A stretch of 6,279 nt of DNA from an uncultured Bilophila sp. (GTDB taxonomy: Bacteria > Desulfobacterota > Desulfovibrionia > Desulfovibrionales > Desulfovibrionaceae). Position 1 is the first letter of the stretch, and the number at the start of each line of letters is the position of its first letter. The notes beneath the pieces are model-generated. The model was not told the origin of the DNA, ran no database searches, and saw only the letters and a program-made list of their open reading frames with translations. A program made the translations under genes and the position numbers. The DNA is taken from positions 1 through 6,279 of the forward strand of contig CAUHBW010000230.1 in NCBI GenBank assembly GCA_959604115.1, in the 5' to 3' direction. Positions 5,317-6,279 of the stretch are shown here, piece by piece.

Positions 5317-5335
5317 CTTGTTGTTGGCTGTTCAA
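5317..5335 (-). promoter_or_regulatory. Second C4 target-like site upstream of C4
   Basis: The minus-strand transcript here reads UUGAACA (5335-5329), one base, CCAACAA (5327-5321), then CAAG. This repeats the b and a segments found at the ant ribosome binding site. It lies about 90 bases before the C4 unit. From memory, P1 also has duplicated target pairs around C4 and ant. No start codon with a Shine-Dalgarno is evident next to this copy. Confidence 0.5.
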
Positions 5336-5426
5336 GGCCGTGCGAAGACAACGCCACAAAGCTGGGTAAATGTCAAGATGGGAATTCAAGAAAAATCTTT
5401 ACGTCACGAAGTGCATTTTTTCTTTG

Positions 5427-5645
5427 TCAAGAAGAGGACGCAAACGCCCTATCCAGAGACTTAACAGTGACCTCACTCAACTCTGGGCAAACCCCGCAAC
5501 AGTCCTTTCCTGTGATGCCGAATCGTTCCATGAAGATGTGACACCATGCCGGACGCTGCGCATTCACCGGCAACGGAGCCTCGTGCGGAAGTAAGGAGTC
5601 AAGGTCAAGGAGCACATCTACCAGATGGCACATGTCTTCGTTCAT
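5427..5645 (-). CDS. Small Cys-containing phage protein of unknown function
   Basis: Encodes 72 residues from the ATG at 5645-5643, with GGAGG four bases upstream. This start overlaps the stop of the preceding gene as ATGA. An upstream in-frame ATG at 5678 is less well placed. The N-terminal part is acidic and hydrophobic (MNEDMCHLVDVLLDLDSLLP), and a CCGVC cluster lies at residues 50-54, with other Cys at 6 and 35. This could bind metal, but no known fold is recognised. No signal peptide or membrane segment is visible. It is the last gene of the small-gene cluster, and about 200 bases without a gene separate it from the C4 unit. The function is unknown. Confidence 0.6.
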   Translation of the reverse strand: MNEDMCHLVDVLLDLDSLLPHEAPLPVNAQRPAWCHIFMERFGITGKDCCGVCPELSEVTVKSLDRAFASSS

Positions 5646-5857
5646 GTCGCCTCCATCGGCCTTTTCCCTTCCATGCATCCATCTTCAGCCTTGGTTCGAT
5701 TGCGAGGCCATTGGCGTCGTGAGCACACGCCGTCGGATGCCTGTTCTACGCGGGAAAGAGGACGGAGCGGCACCCAAAAAGCACACGCTCCACATAAAAG
5801 ATATGGAAAAGCAATATCTTCTGATGAAGTTCCCCTATGTACGTCAGCGTATTGCAT
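5642..5857 (-). CDS. Small hypothetical protein, coupled to its neighbours by overlaps
   Basis: Encodes 71 residues from the ATG at 5857-5855 (a GTG one codon earlier is an alternative). GGAAG lies about 7 bases upstream. The gene overlaps the end of the upstream gene by 14 bases and ends in an ATGA overlap with the next start, a layout typical of compact phage operons and the main reason to accept it. The protein has CGAC near residue 22 and two further Cys, and its C-terminal half is basic (SRRQWPRNRTK). There is no recognisable domain. The opposite strand also has an open frame here, but without comparable start signals or operon fit. Existence is moderately supported; the function is unknown. 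Confidence 0.5.
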   Translation of the reverse strand: MQYADVHRGTSSEDIAFPYLLCGACAFWVPLRPLSRVEQASDGVCSRRQWPRNRTKAEDGCMEGKRPMEAT

Positions 5858-5999
5858 CACCTTTCTTCCGTGATTTCTTCGGCTTGGATTCGGTTTTCTC
5901 CGCTTCGGGCTTCATCACAGCCTTAACACTGGGAAGCGGGGATGGAACGCCAGTCCCGACAAGCGCGGCATGGCGCAGCATAAAAAAGGGAATGTTCAT
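5844..5999 (-). CDS. Small Lys-rich phage protein of unknown function
   Basis: Encodes 51 residues from the ATG at 5999-5997, with GAGG five bases upstream, which favours this start over one at 6044. The N-terminal half is moderately hydrophobic (MNIPFFMLRHAALVGTGVPS) and the C-terminal half is strongly basic (KPEAEKTESKPKKSRKKG), likely disordered and possibly nucleic-acid binding. The N-terminal stretch is too short and broken by Pro and Gly to be a confident membrane segment. The gene follows a long hairpin in the gap after its upstream neighbour. I do not recognise a family. Confidence 0.55.
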   Translation of the reverse strand: MNIPFFMLRHAALVGTGVPSPLPSVKAVMKPEAEKTESKPKKSRKKGDAIR

Positions 6000-6013
6000 A
6001 ATTACCTCGTAAG

Positions 6014-6043
6014 TGCCCCGGAAAGGAGAACCTCCCCGGGGCA
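6014..6043 (-). other. Long intergenic hairpin ahead of the Lys-rich gene
   Basis: Outer stem TGCCCCGG (6014-6021) with CCGGGGCA (6036-6043), 8 bp, and inner stem GGAG/CTCC (6025-6028, 6032-6035) with a three-base bulge. It begins 5 bases past the stop of the upstream gene and ends about 5 bases before the GAGG of the next. No T-run follows, so it is a poor terminator. It may stabilise mRNA or modulate translation of the downstream gene. Confidence 0.55.
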
Positions 6044-6048
6044 TATCG

Positions 6049-6273
6049 TTAGCCTCTTGCTTCTTCCGTCGCTACGACGATAGCAAGAATTTTGCTGGCG
6101 ATTCGTTCAAGAGAATCAATGTCTGGAACTCGACCGCGCATCTTGTACGCCATAAAAATCGGCGCACCTTCTCTAACAATCTGTTCGAGAACCACGCGAG
6201 AGCTAGATTCCCGTTCCAGAGTTCTATCAACGCTCCTTTCAACGCGCTGTATCACATCTTCAAGCGCACTCAC
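6049..6273 (-). CDS. Small helical phage protein of unknown function, GTG start
   Basis: Encodes 74 residues. An in-frame TAG lies two codons upstream (6279-6277), so the GTG at 6273-6271 is the only plausible start for the full frame; the ribosome binding site would be cut off by the window edge. The protein is predicted to be mostly helical: MSALEDVIQRVERSVDRTLE (1-20) is amphipathic, followed by SRVVLEQIVREGAPIFMAYK and a C-terminal helix DSLERIASKILAIVVATEEA (53-72). No Cys, no signal peptide and no known motif are seen. Its place ahead of other small genes in the same direction suggests one operon. The function is not recognised. Confidence 0.65.
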   Translation of the reverse strand: MSALEDVIQRVERSVDRTLERESSSRVVLEQIVREGAPIFMAYKMRGRVPDIDSLERIASKILAIVVATEEARG

Positions 6274-6279
6274 GAGCTA

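Larger units (their letters stand above)
5229..5426 (-). other. Untranslated gap between the small-gene cluster and the C4 unit
   Basis: About 200 bases with no convincing gene. Frames that stay open here on the minus strand start only with TTG, lack a Shine-Dalgarno and run on into the C4 unit. The region holds the second C4 target-like site and the weak terminator-like hairpin. A TTGACA at 5376-5371 has no -10 box at a proper distance, so the C4-ant promoter is not identified. Confidence 0.5.

Noticed and set aside
5371..5376. Consensus-like -35 box TTGACA on the minus strand
   Set aside because: No acceptable -10 box is found 15-19 bases downstream, so a promoter cannot be supported.
5060..5389. 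Minus-strand open frames through the C4 unit and ant leader
   Set aside because: They start with TTG without a Shine-Dalgarno, and their length is explained by a structured RNA that happens to lack stops.
5632..6012. Plus-strand open frame opposite the small-gene cluster
   Set aside because: It has no ribosome binding site and opposes three overlapping minus-strand genes with suitable start signals.
1..6279. tRNA genes, CRISPR arrays, insertion sequences, attachment sites
   Set aside because: Read on both strands; no cloverleaf, regularly spaced repeat, transposase or integrase gene, or terminal inverted repeat pair was seen.

Overview
This window is the inside of a double-stranded DNA phage or prophage. 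Every credible gene reads on the minus strand, so the biological order runs from right to left. The virion genes are of long-tailed, siphovirus type. Together with Bro-N/ANT and P22-type antirepressors and a C4-type antisense RNA, they point to a temperate phage of a proteobacterium. The host cannot be fixed from this sequence. A Desulfovibrio-like host is only a loose impression.

Right part (about 6273 to 5427): four small closely packed genes of unknown function. One starts with GTG, one is Lys-rich, and two are Cys-containing and coupled by an ATGA overlap. A long hairpin lies between the first two. Middle part (about 5340 to 3120): two antirepressor cassettes in a row, each with its own untranslated leader, one ORF and a strong intrinsic terminator. 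The first encodes a P22 Ant-like protein. Ahead of it is an 85-nt RNA that folds like the C4 antisense RNA of phages P1 and P7, with 8-nt and 7-nt segments complementary to the ant ribosome binding region. The second encodes a Bro-N/ANT antirepressor. Its leader is unrelated in sequence but similar in logic: an 8-bp stem encloses an 11-nt segment perfectly complementary to the Shine-Dalgarno region of the gene, in an arrangement that can form an H-type pseudoknot.

Left part (3061 to 1): a compact morphogenesis operon with a head-tail adaptor, an HK97 gp10-like tail completion protein, a tail terminator-like protein, a large tail tube protein with two apparent inserted beta-rich modules, and the start of a tail assembly chaperone-like gene that runs off the left edge. 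The first four of these genes overlap by a few bases.

The most interesting signal is the pair of RNA-controlled antirepressor cassettes next to the head-tail genes. The P22-type one fits the known C4/ant scheme. The Bro-type leader looks like an independent device reaching the same end, and I do not recognise it as a described RNA family. The two cassettes share similar terminators and similar flanking sequence, so they look like modular (moron-like) insertions.
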